The notes under the pieces are model-generated. The model searched no databases. It was not told the DNA's origin and worked only from the letters and a program-made list of their open reading frames with translations. Shown in pieces: positions 1 to 8,913 of a DNA stretch of 64,000 nucleotides. Made by a program: the position numbers and the translations under genes. This DNA comes from Mycobacterium vicinigordonae. Lineage in GTDB: Bacteria > Actinomycetota > Actinomycetes > Mycobacteriales > Mycobacteriaceae. How positions within the stretch are numbered: the first letter of the stretch is position 1; each line of letters begins with the position of its first letter. The stretch is from the NCBI RefSeq assembly GCF_013466425.1, contig NZ_CP059165.1, positions 3,348,001 to 3,412,000 of the forward strand, read 5' to 3'.

Positions 1-623
1 CCCGCTGCGCACAATTCGTCGATTCGCGTGAACAGCGCCTGTTGGGCACCACCGTTGAGATAGGGCAGCAGACCCTCCACCGACCAGGCGCTGGGCTGCC
101 GCGGATCGAAGCCGGCCGCGCTCAACGCGGCCGCCCAATCGGCGCGCAAATCGGCGGCCACCTCGATTCGCCTGGCGGCCGGCACCACCCCCCGATCGGA
201 AAGCACCCGCGTTTTGAACTCCAGCACTTTCGGTAGGTCGACCTCGAAAACTGTTGTGCCAGAGATCCATTGCAGCCGATATGCGCGTGAGTCCAGGCCT
301 GCGGCGACGATTACCGCCTGTCGGATTCCGGCGTTGCCGGCGGCGGCGAAGAACTCGTCGAAGAATCGGGTCTGTACGCCGTAGAGCCGGGGAAAGGTCG
401 TCTCGTCGTGCGAGGTCCCCGGGTTGGCCAACAAACCGGTGAGATAGGGGTCGGCGGACGCCTCGATGAACAGGGCGGCGAAGTCGTCGGCAACCAGCGG
501 TTGCGCGCTTAGCGCGTGCAGCGCACGCCAGCCCGCCACCAACAGGGCGGTGTAGCCGACACCGCTGGCGATGTCCCACTGGTCGTCGTCGGAACGTAGC
601 GAGCCGAATTTGGGTGACGTCAT
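1..623 (-). CDS. SAM-dependent methyltransferase, 3' end outside the window
   Basis: The minus-strand frame opens with ATG at 621-623 and stays open to the left edge, giving about 207 N-terminal residues with no stop. The N-terminus ([20 protein letters not shown]) and the following GVGYTAL stretch match the mycobacterial class I methyltransferase family of the TIGR00027/LCM-like type, in which SD-D-WD--S-VG precedes the SAM-binding fold. A glycine-rich SAM loop ([13 protein letters not shown]) appears about 105 residues in, as expected. The substrate cannot be told; relatives are annotated as O-methyltransferases of unknown target. It corresponds to Rv1896c by synteny with dtd. The C-terminal third is missing only because the window ends. 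Confidence 0.85.
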   Translation of the reverse strand, partial: MTSPKFGSLRSDDDQWDIASGVGYTALLVAGWRALHALSAQPLVADDFAALFIEASADPYLTGLLANPGTSHDETTFPRLYGVQTRFFDEFFAAAGNAGIRQAVIVAAGLDSRAYRLQWISGTTVFEVDLPKVLEFKTRVLSDRGVVPAARRIEVAADLRADWAAALSAAGFDPRQPSAWSVEGLLPYLNGGAQQALFTRIDELCAA

Positions 624-639
624 AGGGGCGAAGGTACTT

Positions 640-1071
640 TCACAGCTCGAGCAATACCGTCACCGGCCCGTCATTAACCAGCTCAACCTGCATGTGGGCC
701 CCGAACACCCCGGTTTCCACAATTGCGCCCAGCTGCACAAGAGCGTCGGCGAAGCTCGCCACCAACGGCTCTGCAACCGTACCGGGGGCCGCGGCGTTCC
801 ACGACGGGCGCCGGCCCTTTGCAGTGTCGGCGTAGAGAGTGAATTGACTGATCACCAGAATAGGTGCGTCAACGTCGGCTGCGGATTTCTCGTCGGACAG
901 GATGCGCAGGTTCCAGAGCTTCTCGGCCAGCCGCCGCGCCTGGTCGGGTCCGTCGTTGTGGGTGACACCGACCAGAGCCAGCAGGCCCTGCCGGCCGGGT
1001 TGGATCGCACCAACGACCTTGCCGTCCACCGAGACCGACGCCGATGTGACTCGCTGCACCAGAACCCGCAT
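640..1071 (-). CDS. dtd: D-aminoacyl-tRNA deacylase
   Basis: This 143-residue protein hydrolyses the ester between D-amino acids and tRNA, a cytosolic proofreading step. It starts MRVLVQRV, the standard Dtd beginning. It carries both active-site signatures: SQFTLYAD near residue 78 and the GPVT loop near the C-terminus ([11 protein letters not shown]). Length matches the family. A longer upstream frame exists, but the ATG at 1069-1071 is the family start. The gene ends 16 bp before the methyltransferase start and is divergent from the thiamine-binding gene at 1127, leaving 55 bp for both promoters. Confidence 0.96.
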   Translation of the reverse strand: MRVLVQRVTSASVSVDGKVVGAIQPGRQGLLALVGVTHNDGPDQARRLAEKLWNLRILSDEKSAADVDAPILVISQFTLYADTAKGRRPSWNAAAPGTVAEPLVASFADALVQLGAIVETGVFGAHMQVELVNDGPVTVLLEL

Positions 1072-1126
1072 GGGCTCCGATGGTGCCATCTGGACCGTTG
1101 AGACCGATGCTGGGTACCCTCCCCAG

Positions 1127-1432
1127 ATGTCTGTCTTGGTCGCTTTTTCGGTAACTCCGCTGGGCGTGGGGGAGGGTGTTGGCGAGATCGTCGCCGAAGC
1201 GGTTCGGGTAGTCCGTGCTTCGGGGCTACCCAACAAGACGGACTCGATGTTTACCGTGATCGAAGGCGACAGCTGGGACGAGGTGATGTCGGTGGTGCAG
1301 CGTGCGGTGGGGGCTGTCGCCGCCCGGGCACCGCGAGTCAGCACCGTTATCAAGGCGGACTGGCGAACCGGGGTCAACGACGCGATGACACGGAAGGTCG
1401 AGTCCGTCGAGCGGTATCTCGCCGACGATTAG
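1127..1432 (+). CDS. MTH1187/YkoF-type thiamine-binding protein
   Basis: A 101-residue protein of the small ferredoxin-fold family (MTH1187, PF01910), which binds thiamine or related ligands in the cytosol. The diagnostic pattern is visible: an N-terminal strand [22 protein letters not shown], then [16 protein letters not shown] and a C-terminal IKADWR strand. The ATG at 1127 (MSVLVAF) is preferred over an upstream in-frame start at 902, which would overlap dtd completely. It corresponds to Rv1898. Its role is inferred from structure-based family knowledge; no transport partner lies next to it. Confidence 0.9.
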   Translation: MSVLVAFSVTPLGVGEGVGEIVAEAVRVVRASGLPNKTDSMFTVIEGDSWDEVMSVVQRAVGAVAARAPRVSTVIKADWRTGVNDAMTRKVESVERYLADD

Positions 1433-1503
1433 CGCCGATTGAACTCGGGCCTGCGCGTAGCGTGGTGCGAGTTGACTCCCACCAGGCACAAGGAGGCCGT
1501 CCA

Positions 1504-1536
1504 ATGACCGCTCATCGATCCGTTCCGGCGTCATGA
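1504..1536 (+). CDS. 10-codon leader ORF before the collagen-like gene
   Basis: A near-perfect ribosome binding site AGGAGG (1491-1496) sits 7 bases before ATG 1504. The frame encodes MTAHRSVPAS and stops at TGA 1534-1536. The stop overlaps the next ATG (1533) in an ATGA arrangement, the usual signature of translational coupling. The collagen-like ORF has no comparable site of its own, so ribosomes probably reach it through this leader. No family can be assigned to so short a peptide. An alternative is that the SD serves the downstream ATG at long spacing. Confidence 0.5.
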   Translation: MTAHRSVPAS

Positions 1537-1910
1537 CCGACTACGAAGGCGGCGGCGCTGGCGGCCAAGGCGGCGCGGGCGGGCAAGGCGGTGCCGGCGG
1601 ACGAGGCGGCGCGGGTGGAGCCGGCGGCCGCGGCGGCGACGGCGGCCGTGGAGGTCGCGGCGGAGACGGTGGACGCGGCGGCGACGGCGGCGGTGGAGGC
1701 CGCGGCGGAGACGGTGGGCGCGGCGGGGACGGCGGTCAGGGTGGTCAGCCAGGCCGGGGCGGTCCCGGCGGTGCCGGTGGATTGCCCGGCCAGCCCGGCG
1801 AACCAGGCCAACCGGGACAGCCAGGGCAACCGGGAGAGCCAGGCCAACCAGGCCGACCGGGGCAGCCCGGCCAACCAGGAGAGCCAGGTCAGCCCAGCGC
1901 CACCCGTTGA
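1533..1910 (+). CDS. Collagen-like Gly-X-Y protein
   Basis: A 125-residue protein with two low-complexity parts. Residues 6 to about 75 are GGX repeats (GGQ, GGA, GGR, GGD), similar in flavour to PGRS domains. Residues from about 83 on contain 13 uninterrupted Gly-X-Pro triplets (GLP, GQP, GEP, GRP), a true collagen pattern, before the ending SATR. No signal peptide, cysteine or membrane segment is visible. It lies between the thiamine-binding gene and cinA, where H37Rv carries lppD and lipJ. Frames open on the other strand and in +1 because GC-rich triplets avoid stops; this frame is preferred because it alone gives a regular G-X-Y protein and is coupled to a leader ORF. Function is unknown. 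Confidence 0.6.
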   Translation: MTDYEGGGAGGQGGAGGQGGAGGRGGAGGAGGRGGDGGRGGRGGDGGRGGDGGGGGRGGDGGRGGDGGQGGQPGRGGPGGAGGLPGQPGEPGQPGQPGQPGEPGQPGRPGQPGQPGEPGQPSATR

Positions 1911-1985
1911 GCCCGGGCGTTCGCACCCGCCCGAACCTAGGGCGCTGCTTCGGGTTCACTCGCGACACTGCGTAGGCTCACGACG

Positions 1986-3281
1986 GTGAGCGCACGCGCA
2001 GGAATCGTGGTCACCGGAACCGAAGTCCTCACCGGACGTGTCCAAGATCAAAACGGCCCATGGATCGCCGATCGGCTCCTGGAGCTCGGCGTCGAGCTGG
2101 CCCACATCACTATCTGCGGGGACCGGCCCGCCGATATCGAGGCGCAGCTGCGTTTCATGGCCGGCCAGGGTGTGGACCTGATCGTCACCAGCGGCGGGCT
2201 GGGCCCGACCGCCGACGACATGACCGTCGAGGTGGTGGCCCGATTCTGCGATCGCGAGCTGGTGCTCGACGAAGAGGTCGAGGAGAAGATCGCCAATATC
2301 CTGAAAAAACTGATGGCACGCAATCCCGCGTTTCAATCCGCCTTGGACCCAGGCACTTTCGAATCTGTACGGGCCGCCAACCGCAAGCAGGCGATGGTCC
2401 CCGCCGGGGCGCAGGTGCTTGATCCAGTAGGTACCGCACCGGGCGTGGTGGTGCCCGGCAAGCCGACGGTCATAGTGCTGCCCGGCCCGCCGCGAGAGCT
2501 GCAGCCGATGTGGCACACGGCCATCGAAGCTCCCGCGGCGCAGGACGCGATCGCTGGCCGGACCGTCTATCGGCAGGAAATGCTGCGGATGTTCGGACTG
2601 CCTGAATCGGGATTAGCCGAGACCCTGCGGGAGGCCGAGACCGCCGTGCCCGGCTTTGCATCGCTGGAGATCACCACCTGCCTGCGCCGGGGCGAGGTCG
2701 AGATGGTCACCCGTTACGAGCCAGCCGCAGGCGAGGCATACGCGCAGCTCACCCAGCTGCTACGGGACAAGCACGGGCAACAGCTCTACTCCGAAGACGG
2801 TTCCAGCATTGACGATCTGGTCGCTCACCTGTTGAACGGGCGCCGCATCGCGACGGCCGAGTCCTGCACGGCCGGCTTGCTGGCTGCACGGCTCACCGAC
2901 CGCCCCGGATCATCCGACTACGTGATGGGCGGCGTGGTCAGCTACTCCAATCAGGCCAAGGCCGAACTACTGGGTGTCGACCCGGCGCTAATCGAAGAAC
3001 AGGGCGCCGTCTCCGAACCGGTCGCACGGGCGATGGCCGCCGGCGCCCTGAAGCGCTTCGGCGCCGACACCGCGGTGGCCATCACCGGGATCGCCGGGCC
3101 AGGCGGGGGGACACCCGAAAAGCCAGTCGGCACAGTCTGTTTCACGGTTATGTTGGCTGACGGTCGCGCCGACACCCGGACCATAAGGCTGCCCGGGAAC
3201 CGTTCCGACGTACGGGAACGCTCCACCACCGTCGCCATGCACATGCTGCTGCGTGCGCTAAGTGGGGATGCGGCGGGATAG
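1986..3281 (+). CDS. cinA: CinA-like protein (MoCF domain plus nicotinamide-nucleotide amidase)
   Basis: A 431-residue cytosolic protein. The N-terminal molybdopterin-binding-like domain (about 4-170) carries TGTEVLTG and [11 protein letters not shown]. The C-terminal CinA domain (about 265-425) carries [16 protein letters not shown] and ITGIAGPGG followed by KPVGTV. The C-terminal domain deamidates NMN to nicotinate mononucleotide in characterised relatives. The start is GTG 1986. The end is convergent with nanT, 29 bp apart. It corresponds to Rv1901. Confidence 0.95.
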   Translation: MSARAGIVVTGTEVLTGRVQDQNGPWIADRLLELGVELAHITICGDRPADIEAQLRFMAGQGVDLIVTSGGLGPTADDMTVEVVARFCDRELVLDEEVEEKIANILKKLMARNPAFQSALDPGTFESVRAANRKQAMVPAGAQVLDPVGTAPGVVVPGKPTVIVLPGPPRELQPMWHTAIEAPAAQDAIAGRTVYRQEMLRMFGLPESGLAETLREAETAVPGFASLEITTCLRRGEVEMVTRYEPAAGEAYAQLTQLLRDKHGQQLYSEDGSSIDDLVAHLLNGRRIATAESCTAGLLAARLTDRPGSSDYVMGGVVSYSNQAKAELLGVDPALIEEQGAVSEPVARAMAAGALKRFGADTAVAITGIAGPGGGTPEKPVGTVCFTVMLADGRADTRTIRLPGNRSDVRERSTTVAMHMLLRALSGDAAG

Positions 3282-3310
3282 CCCAGCCAAACGCCGGGCG
3301 TCATGTCGCG

Positions 3311-4588
3311 TCACTCAGTTGGCAGGAAGGAACTTTCGGCGCTGCCGAACCTGATCCCGGTGGCGTCCTTGCCGACGAACGTCAGTAACGCCACCATCGT
3401 CAACACCGGCACGATGGTCGCCGCCAGTGCGAACGGGTAGCCGTGGGTCGCGGCCAGGTGTTCCTGAATCGGTAAGTTGAACGCCGCCAACAAGTTTCCC
3501 AATTGATACGTCACACCCGGGTACAGACCGCGGATCGCGTCGGGCGACATCTCCGTGAGGTGCGCTGGAATCACACCCCACGCCCCCTGCACGAACAGCT
3601 GCATCAGAAACGAACCCAGGCACAGCATCGCCGCAGTTCGTGAATAGGCGAACAGCGGTACGATCGGCAGCGCTAAGACCGCACAGAACACAATGGTGTA
3701 GCGGCGCCCGAATCGTTGCGACAGGGTGCCGAAGATCAGCCCGCCGATGATGGCGCCGACGTTGTAGCCAACCACGATCCAGCGTGCGGTGGTGCTGGTC
3801 AGCCCGGCGCCGCCATCGGTGGCCGCGTTCAAGAAGGTGGGGTAGACGTCCTGGGTGCCGTGACTCATCCAGTTGAACGCGGTCATCAACAGCACCAGGT
3901 AGAAGAAACGCCGAATAACCTTGGCCTCGCGCAACACATCGCGCACCCGCGTTTTGGTGAGCCGCATCCGGTCCTGTGCGGCCTCCCACACCTCGGATTC
4001 CTCGACGCGATACCGGATGATAAGGCTGACCAGCGCCGGGATGATGCTCAACGCAAACAGCCATCGCCACGACAATCCGAAGAGGTCCATCACCACCAGA
4101 GACGCAAGGGTGGCCAGCAGGTAACCGAACGAATAACCCTCCTGCAGCAACCCAGAGAAAAATCCCCGCCGCTGCGGCGGCACCTTCTCCATGGCTAGCG
4201 CGGCGCCCAAACCCCACTCACCACCCATGCCGATGCCGTAGAGCAGGCGCAGAATCACCAGCACCGTGAAGTTGGGAGCGAACGCGCACAGAAATCCGAC
4301 AATTGAGTAGAACGCCACGTCGACCATCAACGGAAGCCGCCGGCCCACCCGGTCTGCCCACAACCCGAACAGCAGCGCCCCGACCGGACGCATTACCAGC
4401 GTGGCGGTGGTGACGAATGCGACCTCGGTCTTGCTGCGATGAAACGTCTGGGCAATATCCTGATAGACCAGTACGACGATGAAGTAGTCGAAGGCGTCCA
4501 TCGTCCAACCCAGGAACGCCGCGATGAACGAGTTTCGTTGGTCACTGGTCAGCCGCTGTCGTGTCACGACGTGAATCGTGCCGGACAC
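3311..4588 (-). CDS. nanT: MFS metabolite/H+ symporter, NanT-like
   Basis: A 425-residue inner-membrane transporter with about 12 hydrophobic segments. The MFS motif between segments 2 and 3 is clear ([11 protein letters not shown]), and [12 protein letters not shown] is typical of the MHS symporter branch. It is the syntenic match of Rv1902c, named nanT for similarity to sialic acid permeases; no sialic acid catabolic genes are nearby, so the real substrate is open. It is divergent from the amidohydrolase remnant, with 46 bp between starts. Confidence 0.85.
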   Translation of the reverse strand: MSGTIHVVTRQRLTSDQRNSFIAAFLGWTMDAFDYFIVVLVYQDIAQTFHRSKTEVAFVTTATLVMRPVGALLFGLWADRVGRRLPLMVDVAFYSIVGFLCAFAPNFTVLVILRLLYGIGMGGEWGLGAALAMEKVPPQRRGFFSGLLQEGYSFGYLLATLASLVVMDLFGLSWRWLFALSIIPALVSLIIRYRVEESEVWEAAQDRMRLTKTRVRDVLREAKVIRRFFYLVLLMTAFNWMSHGTQDVYPTFLNAATDGGAGLTSTTARWIVVGYNVGAIIGGLIFGTLSQRFGRRYTIVFCAVLALPIVPLFAYSRTAAMLCLGSFLMQLFVQGAWGVIPAHLTEMSPDAIRGLYPGVTYQLGNLLAAFNLPIQEHLAATHGYPFALAATIVPVLTMVALLTFVGKDATGIRFGSAESSFLPTE

Positions 4589-4634
4589 TCCGCACTACCG
4601 CGAATTCGACGCACCGCGAGTATGTTGCCGATAT

Positions 4635-5701
4635 ATGCGGATCGTCGACGCCGATGGACACGTTGCCGAGAACCCGACCCTGGCGGCTGAAGCGCTGCGG
4701 CGCTGGCCTGATCATGTGAAAGTCAGCGCCGGTGAGCGGCCACGGCTGGTGATCGAAGGCCGCAACTATCCCGAAGACCAAGGTCCTGGCGCAGGTTGCC
4801 CGGTCGAGCACGGCATCACTGACGCCCCGACCTGCATTGCACAACCGCCGCCGGGATGCTCGACGACGCCGACCGCGATTACCTCGACACGATGGTGCTC
4901 TATCCCAGCCTCGGCCTGTGCGTGCCCACGCTCGAGGATCCAGAGTTCGCGGCGGGCTTCGCGCGCCTCTACAACCAGTGGATCGCGGACTTCTGCGCAC
5001 CGACGGAGGGCCGGCTGTGGGGTGTGGCGGCGACACCGATCGAACATGGGCAGGTCGCCATCGACGTCATGGCCGAGGCCAAAGACCTCGGGCTGGTCGC
5101 CACCCACCTGCCCCCGGCGCTGCGGACGCGCAATCTCGACCACCCCGACCTCGACCCGTTCTACGCCGCCGCGGTCGAACTGGATATGCCGCTGGGAATC
5201 CATGGTGCCCCCGGGATGCACCTGCCGAAGATCGGCGTGGACCGGTTCAGCAACTACATCCAGGTGCATTGTGTGAGCTTCCCGTTCGACCAGATGACGG
5301 CGATGACCGCGATAGTGTCCGGCGGTGTATTCGATCGCCATCCCGGGTTGCGGGTCGCTTTTCTGGAGGCGGGCGTCGGCTGGGTTCCGTTCTTCATGGA
5401 TCGGTTGCACGAGCACTACGAGAAGCGTGGTGGGTGGATCGAGCGGGGTTGGCGACGCGACCCGAACGAGTATCTGAGCGCTGGCAACATCTGGGTGACC
5501 TGCGAACCGGAAGAGCCGATCCTGCCTGGGGTGATCGACGTGCTCGGCGACGACTTCATCATGTTCGCCAGCGACTACCCGCACTGGGACGGGGAATGGC
5601 CGGAGAGCACCAAGCATTTGCGCACCCGGCCCGATATCAGCGAACGGTCTAGAGAAAAGATCGGCGGACTCAACGCGCTCCGCTTCTACACGCTGACTTG
5701 A
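4635..5701 (+). pseudogene. Amidohydrolase (PF04909 type) broken by a one-base frameshift
   Basis: Frame 1 from ATG 4635 gives MRIVDADGHV, the usual metal-site start of this TIM-barrel family, and is good to about residue 63 (ITDA). The correct reading then moves to the frame of ATG 4856, which holds the rest of the enzyme: a GIHGAPG histidine loop and the metal aspartate in FASDYPHWDG. Adding one base to the CCCC run at 4825-4828 restores a continuous protein through DA-PDLHCTTAAGMLDDAD, so a C5-to-C4 contraction explains the break. The rest of the coding sequence looks undamaged, so it is either a recent pseudogene or a sequencing error. Relatives are metal-dependent hydrolases or decarboxylases. 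Confidence 0.8.
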
Positions 5702-5737
5702 ACCGCGCCGGACCGCTGAGAATGGCATTATCAGCGC

Positions 5738-6124
5738 ATGGCGCCTTTTCTGCTGCGCGCGGCTCTGACCGGTGTCGCGCTATGGGTGGTGACTCTTTTC
5801 GTTCGCGGGATCAACTTCGTCGGCGGTGGTTCGACTTTGCAGCGGATCGGGATAATCTTCTTCGTCGCAGTGATTTTCGGTTTGGTCAACGCGATCATCA
5901 AGCCGATCGTGCAGATCTTGTCCATCCCGATGTACATCCTGACGCTGGGACTGTTCCACATCGTCATCAACGCCTTCATGCTGTGGATTACGGCACGGAT
6001 CACCGAGCACACGACGTGGGGGCTGCAGATCGACCACTTCTGGTGGACGGCCATCTGGGCGGCGATCCTGCTGTCCGTGGTCAGTTGGTTTCTGTCCCTG
6101 CTGACGCGGCGCGCAACTCGATAG
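5738..6124 (+). CDS. Four-helix membrane protein, phage-holin-like family (PF04020)
   Basis: A 128-residue integral membrane protein with four hydrophobic segments at about 2-24, 35-62, 64-85 and 96-118. The pattern FGLVNAIIKPI between segments is the hallmark of the PF04020 family. Despite the family name these chromosomal proteins are not known lysis factors; their role is unknown. It corresponds to Rv1903 by position and size. Confidence 0.85.
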   Translation: MAPFLLRAALTGVALWVVTLFVRGINFVGGGSTLQRIGIIFFVAVIFGLVNAIIKPIVQILSIPMYILTLGLFHIVINAFMLWITARITEHTTWGLQIDHFWWTAIWAAILLSVVSWFLSLLTRRATR

Positions 6125-6309
6125 TCCGGCCCGGAAATTCGGTCTTACGCCTAGGCTGCCTCGCCTGTTAGACATATGCTGATTAAGCCCGTAATCACGA
6201 AACCCCTCGCCGAAACCGGCAGGCACTTACGCTGTCTCTCGGCAGGACGAGACCTGGCTGCCTCCGGACCGAGGTCGGCCCTAACCAAGACGACGGGACA
6301 TTGCGAACG

Positions 6310-6732
6310 ATGAAGACTGTCGCGATCGGATCTTCTCCTGCTCCGGCGGGCACGCGGCTCAATTCGCAGATCAATGATCCGAACGGCACGTTGACGGCGG
6401 TCACCGAGTGCACTGGTTCGGCCGTTGTCGTTCATGTCAGCGGCGATATCGACGCCAGCAACGAGACGATCTGGCAGCGCCTGGTGAACAGGAGTGCGGC
6501 CATCGCAATCGCCCCGGGACCGTTCGTCATCGACATTCGCGAACTCGACTTCCTCGGCTCGTGCGCCTACGCGGTGCTGGCCCAGGAGGCGGTGCGCTGC
6601 CGGCGGCGCGGTGTGAACCTACGGCTCGTCACCAGTCAGCCAATCGTGGCGCGCACCATTGCTGCGTGTGGGCTTCGCCGCCTGCTGCCGATGTACACCA
6701 CGGTCGAGACCGCGCTAGCCCCGCCGGCCTAG
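6310..6732 (+). CDS. STAS-domain anti-anti-sigma factor
   Basis: A 140-residue cytosolic protein of the SpoIIAA/RsbV family, which binds anti-sigma kinases in a phosphorylation-dependent way. The STAS core is visible: VVVHVSGDIDASN, then DIRELDFLGSCAYAVLAQEA, where the serine of GSC sits at the usual phosphorylation position, then a C-terminal LRLVTSQPIVARTIAACGL helix. ATG 6310 is chosen over TTG 6301. It corresponds to Rv1904. No anti-sigma partner is adjacent. Confidence 0.85.
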   Translation: MKTVAIGSSPAPAGTRLNSQINDPNGTLTAVTECTGSAVVVHVSGDIDASNETIWQRLVNRSAAIAIAPGPFVIDIRELDFLGSCAYAVLAQEAVRCRRRGVNLRLVTSQPIVARTIAACGLRRLLPMYTTVETALAPPA

Positions 6733-6763
6733 CGCACGCGAGCGCTTCTTGACGCTGCCCGGG

Positions 6764-7264
6764 TCAGTTGGGCGGACGCGGACCGTTGGGTGCCAGCAAC
6801 CCGTTGAGTATGCCGAGCGTTCCCTGCACCTGCGCGGTAGGCGCTTCAGGTGGCGGCGCATCGGTTGTCGGCTGCCACGGTTGGCAACCATTGGTCTTGA
6901 ATGCCTTGTCGGTGGGCTCGATCTGCACCACCTGCGGCTTCTTGGTCATGGCATTGTCGATGAGTGCGCCGTCCGGGTTGGCGGTTCGCTTCCAGTAACA
7001 GGTGCCGCTGCCGACCGGCCCCGCCGAGCTGTAGACACCGGGAACAATGTCTTTGCCGACCAGATACGTCCCGTCGTGGTCGATCGTCGTCTTCGGCGCT
7101 CCCGCCGCTGCCGGAGCTCCCGCTGGCGCAGGTCCCGGCGGTGCAGGGGAGGGCGACGGCTCCGGGTCGGCGGAGGCGACACCCGCGGTGGCGGCCCAAC
7201 CGGCGGTGAGCAGCACCGCGACGCCGAGGCGCACAGCACAACGCGCTGTTTCCTTAGAACCCAT
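6764..7264 (-). CDS. Secreted mycobacterial protein of Rv1906c type
   Basis: A 166-residue exported protein. ATG 7262-7264 begins a Sec signal peptide (charged start, hydrophobic VRLGVAVLLTAGWAATAG) with a likely cleavage after ASA. A Pro/Ala-rich linker follows, then a compact domain with DGTYLVGKDIVPGVYSS and two cysteines (GTCYWKR, NGCQPW), a pattern seen in many small mycobacterial secreted proteins. The function is unknown. It corresponds to Rv1906c. In H37Rv katG follows about one gene upstream; here it does not. Confidence 0.85.
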   Translation of the reverse strand: MGSKETARCAVRLGVAVLLTAGWAATAGVASADPEPSPSPAPPGPAPAGAPAAAGAPKTTIDHDGTYLVGKDIVPGVYSSAGPVGSGTCYWKRTANPDGALIDNAMTKKPQVVQIEPTDKAFKTNGCQPWQPTTDAPPPEAPTAQVQGTLGILNGLLAPNGPRPPN

Positions 7265-7332
7265 AACTAAAAAGAGTACCTCCCTGCGCAATTTGTTCCG
7301 AATCTCCGGCGTGACTGGTCACGGGGACGAGT

Positions 7333-7737
7333 TCAGTTCTCTTGGCTCGCCCGCTCGCGGACCAGCAGTGCACGGGCGTAGCCAAAGCAGAACGTCGTCC
7401 CGATGATCAGTGACGGTGCGAGCGTCTGGGCGATGTGCGGCGTGCCGTTTACCACGTGCCCCGCCGTCAGGACCGCCGCGGCCAACGACGATGCACCGAG
7501 CGAGGACAACCAGAAGCCCCGAGCTGGGGTACGCGCCCAGTAAAACAGACGCATGAGCAGTAGCTGCAGTAATAGGGAAGCGATAACGCTCGACGACATC
7601 TGCGTTACCGCCGCGCGCAGCGCTGCCGTAGTCCCGGCGCCGTGATTGACGAATGCTGCCCAACTCCCGTACAACGCCCCGATTCCCACGGCGAGCAGCA
7701 GCGGTCGCCCGCCGAGAGCCGCGCGACCTGCGATCAT
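7333..7737 (-). CDS. Small membrane protein coupled to the gene upstream
   Basis: A 134-residue protein with four hydrophobic stretches (about 12-31, 48-67, 73-96, 104-123) and no recognisable family motif. ATG 7735-7737 overlaps the TGA of the upstream gene in an ATGA junction, so the two are translated together. A longer in-frame start at 7806 lies inside the neighbour and is unlikely. Its partner carries no membrane segment, so the pair may act as a cytosolic enzyme with a membrane subunit, which is inference. Confidence 0.65.
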   Translation of the reverse strand: MIAGRAALGGRPLLLAVGIGALYGSWAAFVNHGAGTTAALRAAVTQMSSSVIASLLLQLLLMRLFYWARTPARGFWLSSLGASSLAAAVLTAGHVVNGTPHIAQTLAPSLIIGTTFCFGYARALLVRERASQEN

Positions 7738-8516
7738 CGCTGCAGAAGCAGTCGAATCTGGCGATGGATGCCCCCCGCGATAGTCGCCATGTTGAGCGGT
7801 ATCCACACCAGCAGCGCCTCCCCGTCGGTGTAATTGGGGTTTCGCTCGCGGTAGAACTGCACGTTGGGATGGCCGTCCAGCCGACGCATCCGGGAGACGT
7901 CATGCGGAACTGCGTCCGAGCGCACGATCCAGGGGTCGTCATTGACCGGGATGTAGTCGCGACCCGCGCTGAACTTGCGCACCAACGCTTCGACATCGGG
8001 TGGGGTTGACCGGGTTGGGCTTGGATAGACGCGCGGCATGGTACGCGCGAATAGGTGGTAAGCAACCGGCGACGACGTGCGAGCCAGGTAGCCCAATGCC
8101 ACACCCGGGTGACGAAGTTTGAATCGGAGCGCTTCGCGCAGACCGTAGCGCATGCCCGGAACGCCACAGTCGCGATACTCCGGGCGAAAGAAGCCGCCCC
8201 CGGAAAACGCCGCGAAGGTTGTGCCCCGGTGCTCGACACACTGGATTCCGATGAAGGCAAAGCCCGCGATCTCGCCGGCGATTCCGTAATAGAGCGCCAA
8301 ATGCAGGTTGCCGCTCCCCAACAGATGGTGTTCGAATTGTTCGCGGGTGTGACCGTACATGGTGGCGCGGTAGACGTCGTAGATGCCGTCGAATATCTCG
8401 GACAACCGCGCCCCGGACAGCGAGTCGGACTCGAAAAATTCGTGTCCGGTGATTCGCGGCGTGTCTATTGTGCGCTTTTTTCGGCCTGTTCGAGAGCGCA
8501 AAGACATCGTCGCCAT
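7734..8516 (-). CDS. Hypothetical protein, possible acyltransferase (GNAT-like) fold
   Basis: A 260-residue protein. Residues about 45-110 alternate hydrophobic strands and helices (LHLALYYGIAGEIAGFAFIGIQ), followed by FFRPEYRDCGVPGMRYGLREAL, which resembles the acetyl-CoA-binding segment of GNAT proteins where an R/Q-G-G loop precedes a helix. The match is weak and no catalytic residue can be named. The start is ATG 8516, with an internal ATG at 8507. It forms a two-gene operon with the membrane protein that follows. Confidence 0.6.
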   Translation of the reverse strand: MATMSLRSRTGRKKRTIDTPRITGHEFFESDSLSGARLSEIFDGIYDVYRATMYGHTREQFEHHLLGSGNLHLALYYGIAGEIAGFAFIGIQCVEHRGTTFAAFSGGGFFRPEYRDCGVPGMRYGLREALRFKLRHPGVALGYLARTSSPVAYHLFARTMPRVYPSPTRSTPPDVEALVRKFSAGRDYIPVNDDPWIVRSDAVPHDVSRMRRLDGHPNVQFYRERNPNYTDGEALLVWIPLNMATIAGGIHRQIRLLLQR

Positions 8517-8913
8517 GACAACTCCTCGCCGTTCCTGTGCTACTGCGCGTTTGATGTCGACAACGACACCCGATCCCGCGAATAAGCTAACAAAGGAGTA
8601 ACAAACAATCGAGGAAACGGGATTCTAGAATCGCTTTTCAAATCTGACCGCCACTTTATCGAATTGCGAATGCACCCCTATACAAACCGGCATCTTGAAA
8701 TTGCATATTCACCCGTGATTCACGCGCCTGCGCCGGCTGTCGCGTCAGCAGGACCGCCTCCACAACACCCGGCGGTGCTGCTGCTGTCCGAGCGCTCAGC
8801 CAACCGTATATTGACGTAGGCGTAGATCGCAGTTTGGAGAGGACCGGGCTGTCCGGTTAACGTCCAGGCAAACCTGAAACGAAGGCGTTCGGGCGGCCGC
8901 GCCGCGGGAGGTT
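8517..8913. other. Intergenic region, AT-richer, promoters in both directions
   Basis: This 397-bp stretch separates two divergent genes and must hold both promoters. Its middle (about 8580-8720) is clearly AT-richer than the flanks. No ORF here carries a family motif. An AAAGGAG at about 8594 looks like a ribosome binding site, but no start codon follows at useful distance. Confidence 0.4.

Noticed and set aside
1512..1968. Minus-strand and +1 frames over the collagen-like gene
   Set aside because: They read as Ala/Arg-rich shadows of GGC triplets; only one frame gives regular Gly-X-Y and is coupled to an upstream start.
5738..6124. Prophage remnant, because of the holin-like protein
   Set aside because: The family is common as a chromosomal mycobacterial membrane protein (Rv1903) and no other phage gene is near.
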